Part shown: positions 51,687 to 60,635 of the stretch, piece by piece
How the letters are laid out: each line of letters begins with the position of its first letter
Numbering within the stretch: the stretch's first letter is position 1
Source: Novosphingobium guangzhouense
GTDB lineage: Bacteria; Pseudomonadota; Alphaproteobacteria; Sphingomonadales; Sphingomonadaceae
NCBI RefSeq assembly: GCF_002896965.1
Contig: NZ_LYMM01000022.1
Coordinates: 62,001 to 126,000 of the forward strand
Direction: 5' to 3'
DNA: 64,000 nucleotides
Translations under genes and position numbers: made by a program
Notes under the pieces: generated by a model
Told to the model about the DNA's origin: nothing
Databases searched by the model: none
The model's input: only the letters and a program-made list of their open reading frames with translations

Positions 51687-51865
51687 GTTCTTGCGGTTGC
51701 GTCCGCTTGGGAGCGCCGCCACTAGGCCAGCCTCGCGGGGCTGTCAACGGCTTTGCGAAGACCTTTTTCATTTTTTCGTCATCGGTGGATTTTAACCATA
51801 TTTTCGTGACTGGCATCACAGTCTCCCTGCAGAGCCGCACCGGGCGGCCGGGGGGAGAATTACCC

Positions 51866-52354
51866 GTGATTACAGGCAGACACACCTGCGCCACGCTTTT
51901 CTGCGCCACGCTTTTCGCCGCAGCTTGCACCCTTACAGGCGGAGGCTTCCCCGCCCACGCCCACACCGGCCCACAGACAAGCCCCGCCATCACCACCGAC
52001 AGCGCCGTCTTCGTGGAACGGGTGGACGCCCTCAACGGGCGCAGGCTGGAACCCGCCAGCATGCTCGCGCGCGGGGACCGGGTAGTGACGGTGGTAACGT
52101 GGAAACGAATGCGCGGAACCGGCGGCTTCGTCCTGACCAACCCCCTGCCCGCTCGCCTGGCCTACCAGCGCAGCGCCAGCGACATGCAGGAAGTCTCCGT
52201 AGACAGCGGGCGTTCATGGGGGCGTCTGGACACGATGCGCGTGGATGGACGGCAGGCGACGCCAGAAGACGTTACGCACGTCCGCTGGCGCATCCCGGCA
52301 AGCTACGCAGCGCTTGGTCAGGGACGCATCGCCTACGCCGGAGTGGTGCGCTGA
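51866..52354 (+). CDS. Secreted protein with DUF11-like repeat domain
   Basis: 162 residues from GTG 51866 (GGGGGAGA upstream); an open frame begins earlier but overlaps the tRNA. The N-terminus (TCATLFCATLFAAACTLTGGGFPAHAHT) is a signal peptide. The rest follows the pattern of DUF11-type extracellular domains: VVTVVTWKRMRGTGGFVLTNPLPARLAYQRSASDMQEVSVDSGRSWG. Probably periplasmic or cell-surface; function unknown. Confidence 0.7.
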   Translation: MITGRHTCATLFCATLFAAACTLTGGGFPAHAHTGPQTSPAITTDSAVFVERVDALNGRRLEPASMLARGDRVVTVVTWKRMRGTGGFVLTNPLPARLAYQRSASDMQEVSVDSGRSWGRLDTMRVDGRQATPEDVTHVRWRIPASYAALGQGRIAYAGVVR

Positions 52355-52355
52355 A

Positions 52356-52934
52356 TCAGCACTTCTCGTACTTCCAGTTGCGCTTCTTTCCCTCTGCGAT
52401 CCATTCCAGCGCCTGCGCCATGCGCTTTTCGCGCGTGGCGGCCGTCTTCGCCTCGGTGATCCATTCAAGGTAGTCGCGCCGGGCAGACGGCGAGAATGCG
52501 TTGTAATGCGCGCTGGCGGCAGGAGCGGCTGCAAGCGCCGCTGCGAAGTCATTGGGCATGGGGATTTCGGGCTTGGGCTTGCGGACCTGCTTCACCGCCG
52601 TGCCCTGATGTTCCACCCGTCCACGCGCGGCGGCCAGTTTGGCCGCAAGTTCCGCTTCGTCCGGCAGGTCGGATATCGCCGTGATGCGGCCGAACTGGCC
52701 CATCGCATCACCCTGCCGCCCGTCGCCGTGGATGACGAAAGTGCAGTGCGCCTTGAACGCCGCCATCCCGGCGACGTTCTTTCCGCTCACCAGAAAGTGC
52801 GGCATCCCCCATTTGATCGCCTCTTGCGCACCGGGTAGCGCGCGGTGAGCCAGTTCGCGCAGGTGTTGAAGGATCGGGCGGGCAAAGTCCGCGGCCCCGG
52901 CGATATACTCGTCCACGCGCGGATCCCTGCCCAT
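52356..52934 (-). CDS. YdeI/OmpD-associated family protein (DUF1801-like)
   Basis: 192 residues. N-terminal DUF1801-type fold (DEYIAGAADFARPILQHLRELAHRALPGAQEAIKWGMPHFLVSGKNVAGMAAFKAHCTFVI) followed by the C-terminal YdeI helix block (ALAAAPAASAHYNAFSPSARRDYLEWITEAKTAATREKRMAQALEWIAEGKKR). Biochemical role unknown. It is convergent with the secreted-protein gene, with 1 bp between stops. Confidence 0.85.
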   Translation of the reverse strand: MGRDPRVDEYIAGAADFARPILQHLRELAHRALPGAQEAIKWGMPHFLVSGKNVAGMAAFKAHCTFVIHGDGRQGDAMGQFGRITAISDLPDEAELAAKLAAARGRVEHQGTAVKQVRKPKPEIPMPNDFAAALAAAPAASAHYNAFSPSARRDYLEWITEAKTAATREKRMAQALEWIAEGKKRNWKYEKC

Positions 52935-52953
52935 CTTGCCCTCTCCTGCCGTG

Positions 52954-54327
52954 TTACCCTGCGAGAATCAGCGCCGGAGCCTCGATCAGCTTCCGGAGAT
53001 CCTGCGCGAAGCTTGCCGCATCCCACCCATCTACCACACGATGGTCACAGCTCATCGAGATATTCATGAGCTTGCGCTTCTCGATACGCTCGATGCCGTC
53101 GGCACCCTTCACGAACATCGGCCGTTCGACGATGCGGTTGGGGCCTATGATGGCAACTTCGGGGCGATTGATGACCGGCGTGGTCGCCACCCCGCCCATC
53201 GGCCCAAGTGAAGTCACGGTGATCGTCGAACCCGAAAGCTCCGACGATTTCGCCGAACCATCGCGCGCGGCATTGGCAAGGCGGGTGATCTCGGCGGCCA
53301 GTTGCCACAAGTTGCGGCCCTCTGCGTCACGGATCACCGGAACCATCAGGCCACCCAGCGTCTGCGCCGCCATACCCAGATGCACCGAGCCGTAGCGCGT
53401 CACCACGCCCGCCTCATCGTCATAGTGAGCATTGAGCATCGGATATTTGGGCAGCAGCTTGCAGATCGCCGTGATCAGGAACGGCAGCATCGTCAGCTTG
53501 GGACGATCTCCACGCCCTGCATTCAACTGCGCCCGCGTTTCCTCCAGCGCAGTGACATCATACTCCTCGACATAGGCGAAGTGCGGGATGTTGCGCTTGG
53601 ATGCGGCCATGTTCTCGGCAATGCGGCGGCGCAGACCGATCACGCGGACCTGCTCGTCCTTCCCCTTCATGCCTGCGGGCTGGAAACCGCCGCCGGCGCT
53701 GTAGGAGAGGAAAGCATCAAGATCGCCATGGCGCACGCGGCCATCCTCGGCCGGGCGGACTTCGGACAAGTCGATGCCAAGGTCACGCGCGCGCTGGCGC
53801 ACCGCCGGGCTGGCGAGAACCCTGGCGTGGGGACCGGGCTTTGCGGCGGGCGTGGGCGTGGGCGCGCGGGCTTCGACAGGCTCAGCCTGAGCGGCGGTGG
53901 GTTTGGGTTCGGCGACCTTTACAGGTTCCGGCTCAACATCCGCTCGTGCAGAGCTTGTCGAAGCACCAGCCACCACCTTCTCAACATCCCCGGCATCCGG
54001 CGTTTCGGCGTCAAGCCGTTCCTCAACCACCTCGGCCCTGGGCGCAGGCGCAGGCGCAGCAACACGCCCCTCCTCGTTTCCGGCACCTTCGATTTCGATC
54101 ACCACCAGCGGCGAACCGATGGCGATCACGTCGCCCGCTTCGCCCGCCACTTCGACGACCTTGCCGGATACAGGGCTTTCCATCTCCACGGTGGCCTTGT
54201 CGGTCATCATGTCGGCAAGGCGGCCGTCTTCTTCGACGGTGTCGCCTACCTTGACGTGCCAGGCGACGATTTCGGCCTCTGCGATGCCTTCCCCGATGTC
54301 GGGCAGGCGGAAAATATAGCGTCCCAT
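52954..54327 (-). CDS. bkdB: Branched-chain 2-oxoacid dehydrogenase E2 (dihydrolipoyl acyltransferase)
   Basis: 457 residues from ATG 54327 (MGRYIFRLPDIGEG). A lipoyl domain (about 1-80) carries the lipoylated Lys in TDKATVEMESP. An Ala/Pro/Glu-rich linker (80-180) follows, then an E3/E1-binding domain (LASPAVRQRARDLGIDLSEVRP...GRVRHGDLDAFL). The acyltransferase core ends in the catalytic SCDHRVVDGWDAASF. It works with the E1 proteins encoded upstream; no E3 gene is in the window. Two 25-bp inverted repeat copies are embedded in the linker-coding DNA. Confidence 0.93.
   Translation of the reverse strand: MGRYIFRLPDIGEGIAEAEIVAWHVKVGDTVEEDGRLADMMTDKATVEMESPVSGKVVEVAGEAGDVIAIGSPLVVIEIEGAGNEEGRVAAPAPAPRAEVVEERLDAETPDAGDVEKVVAGASTSSARADVEPEPVKVAEPKPTAAQAEPVEARAPTPTPAAKPGPHARVLASPAVRQRARDLGIDLSEVRPAEDGRVRHGDLDAFLSYSAGGGFQPAGMKGKDEQVRVIGLRRRIAENMAASKRNIPHFAYVEEYDVTALEETRAQLNAGRGDRPKLTMLPFLITAICKLLPKYPMLNAHYDDEAGVVTRYGSVHLGMAAQTLGGLMVPVIRDAEGRNLWQLAAEITRLANAARDGSAKSSELSGSTITVTSLGPMGGVATTPVINRPEVAIIGPNRIVERPMFVKGADGIERIEKRKLMNISMSCDHRVVDGWDAASFAQDLRKLIEAPALILAG
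53870..53964. repeat. Inverted pair of 25-bp REP-like repeats inside bkdB
   Basis: The 25-mer starting GCTTCGACAGGCTCAG at 53870-53894 and a copy on the other strand at 53940-53964 (GCTTCGACAAGCTCTG...) agree at 21 of 25 bases. Both are translated in frame into the flexible linker (AQAEPVEA and ASTSSARAD). The element type resembles the dispersed palindromic repeats of sphingomonads. Confidence 0.7.
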
Positions 54328-54332
54328 CCCTA

Positions 54333-55385
54333 TTATTCCTTCATGAGCCGATCGACCGCCTCGCCGATGCGGACGGGACCGGGGAAATAGGCCCATTCGA
54401 GGCTGTGCGGATACGGCGTGTCAAAGCCGGTCACGCGCTCGACCGGGGCTTCAAGGTGGTAGAAGCAGCGCTCCTGAACCAGCGTCACCAGTTCCGCGCC
54501 AAAGCCGGACGTGCGGGTCGCCTCGTGTATCACCAGACATTTCCCCGTCTTCTCCACCGACTTTTCCACAGTCGCCATGTCGAGCGGGACCAGCGTGCGC
54601 AAGTCGATGATCTCGGCATCGATGCCTTTCTCGGCCAGCACCGCTTCGGCAACGTGGATCATCGTGCCATAGGACACCACCGTCATCGCAGAGCCCTCCC
54701 GCACGATGCGGGCCTTGCCCAGCGGGGTCTTGTAATACCCTTCAGGCACCAGACCGCCGGGATGCCCCTTCCACGTGCGCGAAGGCTTATCGTAGTAGCC
54801 GTCGAACGGGCCATTGTAGATGCGCTTGGGTTCGAAGAAGATGACCGGGTCGTTGTCCTCGATAGCCGCGATCAGCAGGCCCTTGGCATCGTGCGGGGTG
54901 GCCGGAATCACCGTTTTGAGGCCCGCAACATGCGTGAACAGAGCCTCGGGGCTCTGGCTGTGCGTCTGCCCGCCAAAGATGCCGCCACCGAACGGAGAGC
55001 GGATCGTGATCGGAGAGGTGAACTCCCCCGCCGACCGATAGCGCATGCGCGCCGCTTCGGAGACAAGCTGATCAAGGCCGGGGTAGATATAGTCCGCGAA
55101 CTGGATTTCCGGCACCGGGCGCAGGCCATAGGCGGCCATGCCCACCGCCGCGCCCACGATGCCGCATTCGTTGATCGGCGAATCGAACACGCGGTTGCGG
55201 CCGTACTTCTTCTGGAGGCCCGCCGTGGCGCGGAACACGCCGCCGAAATAGCCCACGTCCTCACCCAGAATGACGATATCCGGATCGCGGCCCATCATGA
55301 TGTCGAGCGCGTCGTTGATCGCCTCGATCATGTTCATCTGGCGCGTCGGCGCATCGTGGAGGCTCAGCGCATTTTCCTCGGTCAT
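54333..55385 (-). CDS. bkdA2: Branched-chain 2-oxoacid dehydrogenase E1 beta subunit
   Basis: 350 residues from ATG 55385, overlapping the E1 alpha stop codon (ATGA). Family landmarks: NMIEAINDALDIMMGRDPDIVILGEDVGYFGGVFRAT, FDSPINECGIVGAAVGMAAYGLRPVPEIQFADYIYPG and the C-terminal VERVTGFDTPYPHSLEWAYFP. It pairs with E1 alpha to decarboxylate 2-oxoacids from Val, Leu and Ile. Confidence 0.93.
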   Translation of the reverse strand: MTEENALSLHDAPTRQMNMIEAINDALDIMMGRDPDIVILGEDVGYFGGVFRATAGLQKKYGRNRVFDSPINECGIVGAAVGMAAYGLRPVPEIQFADYIYPGLDQLVSEAARMRYRSAGEFTSPITIRSPFGGGIFGGQTHSQSPEALFTHVAGLKTVIPATPHDAKGLLIAAIEDNDPVIFFEPKRIYNGPFDGYYDKPSRTWKGHPGGLVPEGYYKTPLGKARIVREGSAMTVVSYGTMIHVAEAVLAEKGIDAEIIDLRTLVPLDMATVEKSVEKTGKCLVIHEATRTSGFGAELVTLVQERCFYHLEAPVERVTGFDTPYPHSLEWAYFPGPVRIGEAVDRLMKE

Positions 55386-56692
55386 GCGCTTTCTCCCTTC
55401 CATTCGGGCCATTTGCTCTGACGTTCGCGGATCGCCTGCGCGGCCTGTTCCTCAAGGTGCCAGGGCAGTTCCTCGAAGACGTCCTCGAACATCGTGTGAA
55501 ACGGATGGTGCAGGCCGTGGCCGAGGACGCCGTTCTTCTCGGCCTCCTTGGTGGCGATCTTGACCTGTTCCACAAGGTCGCGGTCCATTGCCTCCTGCTG
55601 CTCCTCCGACCATTCGCCAAGAGCGATCAGGTGCTTCTTGAGACGCATGATCGGATCGCCGAGCGGCCATTCCTCGCGCTCTTGTGCAGAACGGTAGGCG
55701 CTGGGATCGTCCGAGGTGGAATGCCCTTCGGCACGGTAGGTGAAATGCTCGATCAGGGTTGGGCCCTGATTGGCGCGTGCCCGATCGGCGGCCCAGCGCG
55801 AAGCGGCGTAAACCGCCAGCGCATCGTTGCCATCCACCCTCAGGCCCGCAATGCCATAGCCGGCCGCACGCGCCGCGAAAGTCGTCCGCTCGGCGCCCGC
55901 GAAGCCGGAGAAGCTGGATATCGCCCACTGGTTGTTGACGACGTTGAGCACCACCGGCGCGTTGTAGACCGCCGCAAAGGTCATCGCCGCGTGGAAATCG
56001 CCCTCGGCGCTGGAACCCTCGCCCACGAAGGCGCTGGCGATCCGGGTGTCGCCCTTGATCGCGCTCGCCATCGCCCAGCCCACTGCCTGCGGGTACTGCG
56101 TGGCGAGGTTGCCCGAAATAGTGAAGAACCCGTAGTCCTTGGCCGAGTACATCACCGGTAGCTGACGACCCTTCAGCTTGTCCGCCCGGTTGGAGTAGAT
56201 CTGGTTGACCATCTCAACCAGCGGATAACCGCGCGAAATCAGGATGCCCTGCTGGCGATAGGTCGGGAAAACCATATCGTCGTGCGCAAGCGCATGGGCA
56301 TGGGCGACCGAGATCGCCTCCTCGCCGGTACACTTCATGTAAAAGCTTGTCTTGCCCTGCCGCTGCCCGCGATACATGCGATCGTCGAAAGCGCGGGTCA
56401 GCGCCATCGTGCGCAGCATCCGCCGCAGCGTATCGGCGTCAAGACCGGGGTTCCAAGGGCCTACCGCGCGATCCTCTTCGTCAAGGACGCGGATCATGTC
56501 GGTGGTCATCGGCCATGTCTCGCTGGCCGGGCAATTCTCATCGGGGCGCGCCAGCTGTCCTGCAGGCGGGACGGGCAGATGCGAATAATCGACGACGTCG
56601 CCGGGCCGGTAGCGCGGCTCGGGTACGTAGAGTTCCAGCGGCGGAAGATTCCCGCGCGCCTTTCCCGGTTCAGGTGCCGTATTTTCGGCCAT
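55382..56692 (-). CDS. bkdA1: Branched-chain 2-oxoacid dehydrogenase E1 alpha subunit
   Basis: 436 residues. ThDP-binding motif GEGSSAEGDFHAAMTFAAVYNAPVVLNVVNNQWAIS, the phosphorylation-loop-like region RAEGHSTSDDPSAYRS, and the N-terminal extension (LELYVPEPRYRPGD) that distinguishes branched-chain from pyruvate E1 alpha. First gene of the E1a-E1b-E2 operon; a good sigma70 promoter lies immediately upstream. Confidence 0.93.
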   Translation of the reverse strand: MAENTAPEPGKARGNLPPLELYVPEPRYRPGDVVDYSHLPVPPAGQLARPDENCPASETWPMTTDMIRVLDEEDRAVGPWNPGLDADTLRRMLRTMALTRAFDDRMYRGQRQGKTSFYMKCTGEEAISVAHAHALAHDDMVFPTYRQQGILISRGYPLVEMVNQIYSNRADKLKGRQLPVMYSAKDYGFFTISGNLATQYPQAVGWAMASAIKGDTRIASAFVGEGSSAEGDFHAAMTFAAVYNAPVVLNVVNNQWAISSFSGFAGAERTTFAARAAGYGIAGLRVDGNDALAVYAASRWAADRARANQGPTLIEHFTYRAEGHSTSDDPSAYRSAQEREEWPLGDPIMRLKKHLIALGEWSEEQQEAMDRDLVEQVKIATKEAEKNGVLGHGLHHPFHTMFEDVFEELPWHLEEQAAQAIRERQSKWPEWKGESA

Positions 56693-56768
56693 TTCAATGC
56701 TCTCCCGCCAAGGTCGGGCCGTGGGAATCCGCCCCGCCCAAAGCGAAGCAAAATTCCACGGTTAAGTC

Positions 56769-56796
56769 ATATTATTTCAAACCTTGGTAATGTCAA
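56769..56796 (-). promoter_or_regulatory. Promoter of the bkd operon
   Basis: On the minus strand a perfect TTGACA (56791-56796) is followed after 16 bp by TAATAT (56769-56774). It starts 1 base after the thyA stop codon and lies 77 bp upstream of E1 alpha. Confidence 0.75.
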
Positions 56797-57753
56797 TTAC
56801 ACCGCAACCGGTGCAGCGATATGCGCCTGCGGGGCGTATCCAGAGACTTCGAAGTCTTCGATCCGGTAATCGAAAATCGAATCGGGACGCCGCGCGATCG
56901 TCATCATCGCCTGCCCTTCGGGCGTGCGCGAAAGCTGCTGTTCGACAAGCTCTGCGTGGTTGAGGTACAAGTGGACATCACCGCCTGTCCAAACGGCCTC
57001 ACCCGGCTCCAGGTTGCATTGCTGCGCCATCATCCGCGTCAGCAGCGCCAGCGACCACATGTTGAAGGCAAAGCCCAGCCCAAGGTCGCAGCTGCGCTGG
57101 TACAGCAGGCATGACAGCCGCCCGTCCGCAACGTGGAACTGATAAGTCTTGTGACACGGCGGCAGCGCCATCGAATCGAGTTCGGCCACGTTCCACCCTT
57201 CGATGATGTGGCGGCGGCTGCCGGGATTGCTGCGCAGGCTGTCGACCACCTGCGCCACCTGATTGACGCCGGGACCGCGCCGGAACAGGCCCTCACCGAC
57301 AGGCTCATAAGTATCCCAGTCAACCCACTGCTTGCCGTAGACAGGGCCAAGATCGCCCCATGCCTCGGCAAACACCTCATCCGCGACTATGCGTGCGGAG
57401 AAGTCCTTGCGGCTGATCTGCTCTCCCGTTTCGCGGCGGTAGCGATCGAGCGGCCAGTCGGTCCAGATTTCCACCCCCTGTGCGCAGAGCGGGCGGATAT
57501 TGGTATTGCCGGTCAGGAACCACAGCATCTCACGCGTGGCGGTCTTCCAGTAGACGCGTTTGGTGGTCAGCAGCGGCATCGCCCCGCCCGACAGGTCGAA
57601 CCGGATCGTCGCGCCGAAGACCGACCGTGTACCCACGCCCGTGCGGTCCAGCCGCTCATCCCCCTGCTCCCATATCCGGCGCATGAGATCGAGGTATTGA
57701 TGCTCCCAGTGCGGGGCGACGGTGGAGGCGGTGCGGAGCGCGGTGGTGGTCAT
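56797..57753 (-). CDS. thyA: Thymidylate synthase
   Basis: 318 residues from ATG 57753 (MTTTALRT); an upstream ATG at 57804 is possible. It makes dTMP from dUMP with methylene-THF. Motifs: DRTGVGTRSVFGATIRFDL, RREMLWFL-type segment TREMLWFLTGNTNI, the catalytic Cys in LPPCHKTYQFHV, the SCDLGLGFAFNMWS nucleotide site and GDVHLYLNH. Longer than E. coli ThyA because of an N-terminal extension and an insert after GNTNI. Confidence 0.95.
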   Translation of the reverse strand: MTTTALRTASTVAPHWEHQYLDLMRRIWEQGDERLDRTGVGTRSVFGATIRFDLSGGAMPLLTTKRVYWKTATREMLWFLTGNTNIRPLCAQGVEIWTDWPLDRYRRETGEQISRKDFSARIVADEVFAEAWGDLGPVYGKQWVDWDTYEPVGEGLFRRGPGVNQVAQVVDSLRSNPGSRRHIIEGWNVAELDSMALPPCHKTYQFHVADGRLSCLLYQRSCDLGLGFAFNMWSLALLTRMMAQQCNLEPGEAVWTGGDVHLYLNHAELVEQQLSRTPEGQAMMTIARRPDSIFDYRIEDFEVSGYAPQAHIAAPVAV

Positions 57754-57876
57754 GAGGCAAGGTCTATCCGCCGGGGCGCGGAAGGTGAAGTGCACCAACG
57801 CCAAGTGCGGTGGATGATTGCGAGCGGCCGGGCCGGAACATTTTTCACAAGCCCGAAGTTTTTCCCAAAACCCCCC

Positions 57877-57903
57877 TTGCCACCCCCGGAGTCGCCCTAT
57901 ATA
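57877..57903 (+). promoter_or_regulatory. Probable tRNA-Pro promoter
   Basis: TTGCCA (57877-57882), 15 bp, TATATA (57898-57903), followed by a GC-rich stretch 44 bp before the mature tRNA. The spacer is short, but the TATATA box stands out in GC-rich DNA. Confidence 0.45.
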
Positions 57904-57946
57904 GGCGCGCTCCTGCCCGGGGCGGTCTTCGGATTGCCCCTCTGGT

Positions 57947-58023
57947 CGGGGAATAGCTCAGCCTGGTAGAGCACTGTCTTCGGGAGGCAGGGGCCGGAGG
58001 TTCGAATCCTCTTTCCCCGACCA
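57947..58023 (+). tRNA. tRNA-Pro (CGG)
   Basis: 77 nt with encoded CCA. Acceptor CGGGGAA/TTCCCCG, D arm GCTC-AGCCTGGTA-GAGC, anticodon loop TTCGGGA giving CGG, T arm GGAGG-TTCGAAT-CCTCT. A tyrosine recombinase gene points at its 3' end from 110 bp away, so it is the likely attachment gene of the second element. Confidence 0.97.
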
Positions 58024-58047
58024 ATTTCGCCTTATGGCGGGCATAGA

Positions 58048-58073
58048 AACCCAGCGGAAACGCTGGGTTTTTT
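58048..58073 (+). terminator. Strong terminator after tRNA-Pro
   Basis: AACCCAGCG (58048-58056) pairs with CGCTGGGTT (58061-58069) over a GAAA loop, followed by TTTT. It stops tRNA-Pro transcription before the convergent integrase gene. Confidence 0.92.
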
Positions 58074-58132
58074 GCTGTCTGGACCACATCTTTCGATACC
58101 TCATGAACAGGGGCTCAAGGTTCCAACTGAAC

Positions 58133-59137
58133 CTAGGCGCGCTTGCGGATGACGTTGGCAACTTCGGTCAGGAACTCGGGGCTGAACCGCGCATAGTGCT
58201 TCTGCGTGGTCCGATCGTCGTCATGGCCCATGAATTGCGCCAATTTCGGCATCGAGACGCCCGCCTCGGCCGCCCATACAGCGCCGGTATGACGCAGCGT
58301 GTACGGCGTCGCATAGACACCGCTCCTTTCGGTCGCCGCTTGGAACGCCTTCTTGATGCAGGCGATGGGTTCGCCGCCGCGCTCAACGACCGATTCGCAG
58401 CTGCGAGCCGAGTACGCGTCCTGAAGCCATGGCAGAAGGTCGTCAGCGATCGGCACGACGGTGCGGCGTTTCGCGGTGCGAAGATGACCGGGCGGCGTGA
58501 AGTCGATTTGCCTGCGCATGAAGTCGACCCGGTCCCACGTGAGTTGCAGGATCGCGGTCGGCCGGGCCATCGTGTAGAGCCCGAGCATCACATAGAGCTT
58601 GGCGTGCTCGGCCTTCACCGACGCGAAGAACTTGTCGAATTCCTGATGGTTCAGATGACGCCGCTTCGATTCCGCTGCCTGCGGAAGCCAGACCGGGATG
58701 CGACCCGGCAGCTTCGGGCCATTCTTCACCGCCCAGCCCAACGCCGTCGAGAGCTGCATCAGCTCATACCGGATGGTCGAGGGGCCGGCGCGGCGCTGGT
58801 CGTGATAGTCCTTCGCCATCCGCTCATCGATCAGGAGCGGATCGACCCGTTCCCAGAAAGCCTTCATCGCCTTCCACGCATCTTTGCGCCGATTGTACGA
58901 AGGCTTCGCTTCGATCGTGGCGAGGTAGCCAATCATGATCCGGCCCACGGTCCACGGTGAATCGTCGCCGCTTTGCCAGACCTGTCGCGCTTCCGCCTCG
59001 GCGCTCGCGCGATCACTCGCTTCGAGCGAGGTGCGACGTCGCTTTCGGGTTCCGTCCTCGGCAACGTCCCACCAGACGAGGGCGTACCCTCCCCGGAATC
59101 GCTGGACGGTGTAAGTGTCGTCTCCATCGACTTGCAT
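58133..59137 (-). CDS. Tyrosine recombinase of the second element
   Basis: 334 residues. The catalytic domain has the first Arg in LYTMARPTAILQLTWDRVDF, the TPYTLRHTGAVWAAEAGVS box (R-H), a GHDDDRTTQKHYARF end with the second His and the Tyr nucleophile. The N-terminal 65 residues are encoded in DNA that also encodes the C-terminus of the preceding gene. The protein is unrelated in detail to the first integrase. Confidence 0.9.
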   Translation of the reverse strand: MQVDGDDTYTVQRFRGGYALVWWDVAEDGTRKRRRTSLEASDRASAEAEARQVWQSGDDSPWTVGRIMIGYLATIEAKPSYNRRKDAWKAMKAFWERVDPLLIDERMAKDYHDQRRAGPSTIRYELMQLSTALGWAVKNGPKLPGRIPVWLPQAAESKRRHLNHQEFDKFFASVKAEHAKLYVMLGLYTMARPTAILQLTWDRVDFMRRQIDFTPPGHLRTAKRRTVVPIADDLLPWLQDAYSARSCESVVERGGEPIACIKKAFQAATERSGVYATPYTLRHTGAVWAAEAGVSMPKLAQFMGHDDDRTTQKHYARFSPEFLTEVANVIRKRA

Positions 59138-59316
59138 TCATACTTCTCCACTTCGGCCACGCTGATTCGGATCAGCGTTCCCAACCGGAAACACTGCAGC
59201 GCGCCGCTGTCTATTAGCTTGCGCACCAAGGCGGTGCTGCAGCCCCAGCGATCGGCGAGCTGCGCGACCGAGAACGGGGCAGGGGTGTTGATGTTGAAGG
59301 GCAAGGTGGCTCTCAC
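58933..59316 (-). CDS. Excisionase-like helix-turn-helix protein
   Basis: 127 residues from GTG 59316, overlapping the methyltransferase stop (GTGA). Residues about 15-60 (FSVAQLADRWGCSTALVRKLIDSGALQCFRLGTLIRISVAEVEKYE) are a MerR/HTH_17 excisionase domain. The remaining 65 residues are Ser/Thr/Arg-rich, low-complexity and overlap the integrase start by 205 bp in another frame. The tail may be a by-product of the overlap. Confidence 0.8.
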   Translation of the reverse strand: MRATLPFNINTPAPFSVAQLADRWGCSTALVRKLIDSGALQCFRLGTLIRISVAEVEKYECKSMETTLTPSSDSGEGTPSSGGTLPRTEPESDVAPRSKRVIARAPRRKRDRSGKAATIHRGPWAGS

Positions 59317-60635
59317 AGGAACATATCCCTCTGCTGGCCATGGTTCACCGGCAGCGCGGCAACCTCGGCGGTGATGATGTCGGAAACGTCGAGGCCGAGC
59401 CGCACACCGATGTCGCGGACATGGGCCTCCTTGAATTCGATCGACAACGAAGGCATCCCCGCCGCGCGCGCAGCGGCGGCAGTCGTACCGGTGCCCGCGA
59501 AAGGATCGAGGACGAGGCCGCCGGGGGGCGTGATCAGTTCCACCAGCCAGCGCACCAGCGAAAGCGGCTTCACCGTTGGGTGTGTGCGAATCGCGGGCTG
59601 ACCGTTGGCCAGAACCTCAGCCTCATGGCCGCATGCGGTCTTACCGATCGTGTGCGCGCCGCAGATCCTGCATTCGAAGATGCGCTCGCCCTGGGTAGCC
59701 TTGGATGAGAAGAAAAACCGTGCTGCGGTACCGCTGTCGCCCTGAAAGGTAGCGCCATTGTCGCTGTTGCCTTTGAACGATCCATAGATGTTTCGGCACT
59801 TGTCGGTCCCCCGCGCCCCAACCGGCGCGACGGCTCCGCGCTCTCCGAAGTCCGCGAAGTATTCCAGCACCTCGGCGCTACCGTCGTGAAGCACGTTGGC
59901 TGGGAAGCGGCCGAGCTTGCGCGCCTTCTCGACACCCGCCTGCAAACGGTCACGATGCGCCGCGATCGCCTCCGGATCGCTCATCCATGGCCGACGCCAA
60001 CCGGCATGATGCGTGCCGACGTTCACGCCGTTGCGGTTCTGCCCGCCGCCGTCGAAGTCCTCGCCCGCCTCGATGGCGATCCGGCACAGGTCGATGTTAA
60101 TGGCACCAACGCCCCAGCGCACCACGTTCGCCGCGATGCTGCTTTCGCTGATCGGCTTCTGCGCGAACACGATGGGCTCGATGGCGGGCTTGAGCGCGGT
60201 ACCCATGACGCCGTGGTCGGTCGGGATCTTATGCGATTTCGGAAAGCCGGTGGCATAGAGCCAGCCCAGCATGTCGCGGATCTCGAAGCCCGCATCCTCG
60301 ATCGCGCAGGCCATGCGGTGGTATCCCTTGGTCGCTGCAAAGGCGACGAGGTAAGCGCCCGGCTTCATCACGTCGTAGACGCGGCGCCAGGTCTCGACTT
60401 GGAACGCGATGTCGCCACCGTCCCATTCCTCGCCCATAAAGCCAGCGGATGCACGGGCATAGGCTCCCGTTGCACCGACCTGAGCCGGAGCTGCATCTGA
60501 ACCGCCGAAGCGCGCAACGATGCTGGCGAGGTGGTAGGGCGGATCGGTACAGACGGAGTCGGCCAGCAAGCCGTCGCGCGCGAGCCGGCGCATAGCACCG
60601 ATGCAGTCGCCATGGATAACGCGGACCAAACTCAT
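59313..60635 (-). CDS. DNA methyltransferase (N6-adenine or N4-cytosine, beta class)
   Basis: 440 residues from ATG 60635. The catalytic motif DPPYHLASIV is near the N-terminus and the AdoMet motif LDPFAGTGTTAAAARAAG near the C-terminus, the order of beta-class amino-methyltransferases. A CxxC...C insertion (ECRICGAHTIGKTACGHE) may bind zinc. No restriction enzyme gene is adjacent. It likely modifies the element's DNA against host restriction. Confidence 0.9.
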   Translation of the reverse strand: MSLVRVIHGDCIGAMRRLARDGLLADSVCTDPPYHLASIVARFGGSDAAPAQVGATGAYARASAGFMGEEWDGGDIAFQVETWRRVYDVMKPGAYLVAFAATKGYHRMACAIEDAGFEIRDMLGWLYATGFPKSHKIPTDHGVMGTALKPAIEPIVFAQKPISESSIAANVVRWGVGAINIDLCRIAIEAGEDFDGGGQNRNGVNVGTHHAGWRRPWMSDPEAIAAHRDRLQAGVEKARKLGRFPANVLHDGSAEVLEYFADFGERGAVAPVGARGTDKCRNIYGSFKGNSDNGATFQGDSGTAARFFFSSKATQGERIFECRICGAHTIGKTACGHEAEVLANGQPAIRTHPTVKPLSLVRWLVELITPPGGLVLDPFAGTGTTAAAARAAGMPSLSIEFKEAHVRDIGVRLGLDVSDIITAEVAALPVNHGQQRDMFL

